A stretch of DNA of 64,000 nucleotides from Lachnospiraceae bacterium (GTDB taxonomy: Bacteria; Bacillota_A; Clostridia; Lachnospirales; Lachnospiraceae): the NCBI GenBank assembly GCA_009911175.1, contig QXWX01000021.1, positions 1 to 64,000 of the forward strand, read 5' to 3'. The stretch's first letter is position 1; the number at the start of each line of letters is the position of its first letter. The notes beneath the pieces are model-generated. The model was not told where the DNA came from. It did no database searches and was given only the letters and a program-made list of their open reading frames with translations. The position numbers and the translations under genes are program-made. Shown piece by piece: positions 62,478 to 64,000 of the stretch.

Positions 62478-62609
62478 ATGAGAAAACTACTTTTTTTCCA
62501 TTCCCCATGGTGCCCGCCGTGCCGGTTCTATGAGAAGGAGTTTATCTTCCCGCTCATCCGGATGGCCGGTGCGGATAAGGTTCAGAAGGTTAATGCACAG
62601 GAGCTATAG
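62478..62609 (+). pseudogene. Thioredoxin-like phage protein, truncated
   Basis: ATG 62478 after TTGGAGG encodes 43 residues: MRKLLFFHSPWCPPCRFYEK with an intact CPPC-type redox motif, then LIRMAGADKVQKVNAQEL and a stop. Phage thioredoxin-like proteins of this type are about 80-90 residues, so the second half is missing. Confidence 0.7.
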
Positions 62610-62652
62610 ACATTAAAAAGGTTGCTGAATTTTTGGAAGGGAGTGATGTGTT

Positions 62653-62940
62653 TTGATTGAGGTGGGTCTCCGGAAGGATGGAATCATGATAAGCGGCCAT
62701 GCGGGCTATGCTCCGACAGGTTCTGACATTGTCTGTGCCGGAGTGACGGCGCTTACGCAGGAACTGATCAGATCAATGGAAGGATTAACGGATGACCGAA
62801 TAGAAACGGATATCGGGAGCGGTATGGCATCGATCCAATATGGGGATTTATCAGAAAAAGGAAGACTTCTGATAGATTCCTTTTTTATTGGTATCTGTAT
62901 GATTGCGGAAAAATTTCCGGACTATGTGCGGATTACATGA
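62653..62940 (+). CDS. prp: Prp-family cysteine protease
   Basis: A 95-residue protein of the ribosomal-processing/phage prohead protease Prp family. The catalytic His is in ISGHAGYAPTG and the catalytic Cys in SDIVCAGVTAL; the remainder (GMASIQYGDLSEKGRLLIDSF) matches the fold length of about 100. TTG 62653 follows GGAAGGGAGTG. In Bacillota Prp removes the N-terminal extension of ribosomal protein L27, and phage copies trim scaffold and capsid. The scaffold gene 112 bp downstream has a Prp-like cleavage motif. Confidence 0.85.
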   Translation: MIEVGLRKDGIMISGHAGYAPTGSDIVCAGVTALTQELIRSMEGLTDDRIETDIGSGMASIQYGDLSEKGRLLIDSFFIGICMIAEKFPDYVRIT

Positions 62941-63051
62941 CCAGGCGTGGAAGTCGTAAAACTCTACGGGATCAAAAAGGGCAGGCGTGGATCCCTGAAA
63001 AGCTACGGGAAACAATGCAACAAGGAACACGAAAAACGATGGAGGCAGGAT

Positions 63052-63864
63052 ATGAAGAACAAGGAATTTAGACTACTGCAGTTATTTGCGGAAGATCCGA
63101 CAGACGGCCAGGACGGAGAACTCCCAAAGGGCCAGGAAAATGGAAGTAAGGATCAGAAGGGGAAAGATGATCCAGAGCCGCCGGCTCCGAAATCTACTGC
63201 AAAATACTCGGATGAGGATTTTGACCGGATGTTCAACCAGAAGTTTGCAAAAATGATGGAGAAACATGAAAAGGAGATGGCGGAAGCTACCCGGCTCGCG
63301 GAGATGAATGCTCAGGAGCGTGCGGAGCATGAAAACAAGAAGCTCCAGGAGCAGGTTCAGGAGCTGATGTGTAAGGAAGCCATTGCGGAAATGTCAAAAT
63401 CTGCCAGGGCAATGCTCCGGGAGAAGAACATCAGCATCGGCGATAACCTGCTGGGGGTTCTGATCTCCGAGGATGCGGATCAGACAAAAAAATCAGTGGA
63501 AGAGTTTATCAGCCTTTTCCAGGAGGCGGTCAACAAGGCCGTTAAGGATGCGCTGAAGGGGGAGCCTCCCAAAGCAGGCGGGGCGTCAAAACTTACGAAA
63601 GAGCAGATCCTGGCAGTGAAGGATCGGACGGAACGTCAGAGATTGATCCAGGAAAATATGCGTGGGGCATATGTACCGATGTCCGGTGATGTGGCACAGA
63701 CATTCGCGCTGATGGCGGATTCCACGGGGCTGGTCGGAATGACCCATTCTATCAATTCCAGGGATGCAAGCGTGGATACCCTTCTGATGTCCTGCGTGAA
63801 GTTTTTCCCCGAGTTTGAGGACGGTGTATTTATCGGTACGATCGGAAACGGCACAGGAGCATAG
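63052..63864 (+). CDS. Phage scaffold protein (DUF4355-like) with unusual C-terminus
   Basis: A 270-residue protein. The N-terminus MKNKEFRLLQLFAEDPTD contains LLQLFA, close to the Prp site LQFF-A. Residues 20-60 are acidic and disordered, 60-125 a coiled coil (FAKMMEKHEKEMAEATRLAE), then SARAMLREKNI and KEQILAVKDRTERQRLIQEN, where scaffold proteins normally end. A further 65 residues (YVPMSGDVAQTFALMADSTG onward) are not typical and may come from a neighbouring gene by deletion. ATG 63052 follows GGAGGCAGG. No major capsid gene follows directly. Confidence 0.72.
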   Translation: MKNKEFRLLQLFAEDPTDGQDGELPKGQENGSKDQKGKDDPEPPAPKSTAKYSDEDFDRMFNQKFAKMMEKHEKEMAEATRLAEMNAQERAEHENKKLQEQVQELMCKEAIAEMSKSARAMLREKNISIGDNLLGVLISEDADQTKKSVEEFISLFQEAVNKAVKDALKGEPPKAGGASKLTKEQILAVKDRTERQRLIQENMRGAYVPMSGDVAQTFALMADSTGLVGMTHSINSRDASVDTLLMSCVKFFPEFEDGVFIGTIGNGTGA

Positions 63865-63874
63865 GAGGAGAAGG

Positions 63875-64000
63875 ATGTACAGGGTGGTGAAATTCTTTAC
63901 GGATCTGCAGGATGGAGACCACCCTTATCACGTTGGAGAAGCCTTCCCACGTGATGGGGTGGAGGTTACGGAGGAACGTATCAAAGAGCTTTCCGGAAAG
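63875..64000 (+). CDS. Small phage structural-region protein, partial
   Basis: ATG 63875 follows AGGAGGAGAAGG. The first 42 codons (MYRVVKFFTDLQDGDHPYHV, then GEAFPRDGVEVTEERI) continue past the window end. The pattern is familiar from small proteins after the capsid gene in Lachnospiraceae prophages, function unknown. Confidence 0.6.
   Translation, partial: MYRVVKFFTDLQDGDHPYHVGEAFPRDGVEVTEERIKELSGK

Overview
The window reads as chromosome of a gut-type Bacillota, most likely Lachnospiraceae. The signs are mid-range GC, strong Shine-Dalgarno sites with frequent TTG starts, TRAP and BceAB-like transporters, a class B sortase, an anaerobic sulfatase maturase, and AAA/PD-(D/E)XK genes typical of that family. 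No rRNA, tRNA or CRISPR array was found.

Layout. (1) 1-5774: a two-component system followed by a peptide-type ABC exporter (ATPase plus two-FtsX permease). A CTTACA-N4-TGTAAG palindrome lies upstream of the exporter and also upstream of a leftward gene leaving the window at the left edge. (2) 5777-10583: a 5'-truncated SEC-C gene, a repeat-bearing hypothetical gene and a GH78 alpha-L-rhamnosidase. (3) 11289-18048: an XRE-methyltransferase fusion, then a catabolic block of TRAP DctPQM, an FAD oxidoreductase, an HpcH/HpaI aldolase and a YhcH protein. (4) 18242-25219: an AAA/nuclease gene, a PH-domain gene, an AraC regulator and a second ABC exporter with an 11-bp-phased operator. (5) 25413-35357: a ten-gene Mrp/Mbh-like cation antiporter operon with four large antiporter-type subunits and a 45-bp triplication that creates two mini-ORFs. 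(6) 35434-45000: accessory DNA with repeats, a group II intron 5' fragment, IS remnants, a DUF4869/ATPase pair, broken AraC, GH65 and pgmB genes, a second AAA/nuclease gene, a sulfatase maturase and a Crp-type regulator. (7) 45777-53260: a decayed defence island with type I R-M (hsdM, hsdS, hsdR), a frameshifted GmrSD-like gene, ImmA and toxin-antitoxin scraps, and an apparently intact DUF4160/DUF2442 pair. (8) 53515-58027: housekeeping genes gltA, a lysophospholipase-like hydrolase, sortase B and a GH25-LysM muramidase. (9) 58182 to the right end: a deletion-riddled prophage. It has a broken integrase, a RelBE pair with a nonsense-mutated toxin, an ImmA/repressor pair, a Cro-like N-terminus fused to a MuF/PBECR nuclease, a candidate structured RNA, Prp protease and a scaffold protein.

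Three dispersed palindromic repeat families (A, B, C) occupy many intergenic gaps and link these regions. The most promising leads are the four-antiporter Mrp-like operon with its mini-ORFs, the TRAP/FAD-oxidoreductase/aldolase cluster, the structured RNA beside the MuF-nuclease gene, and a Prp protease next to a scaffold protein carrying a Prp-like cleavage motif. All calls rest on reading the sequence and on family knowledge. No database search was run.
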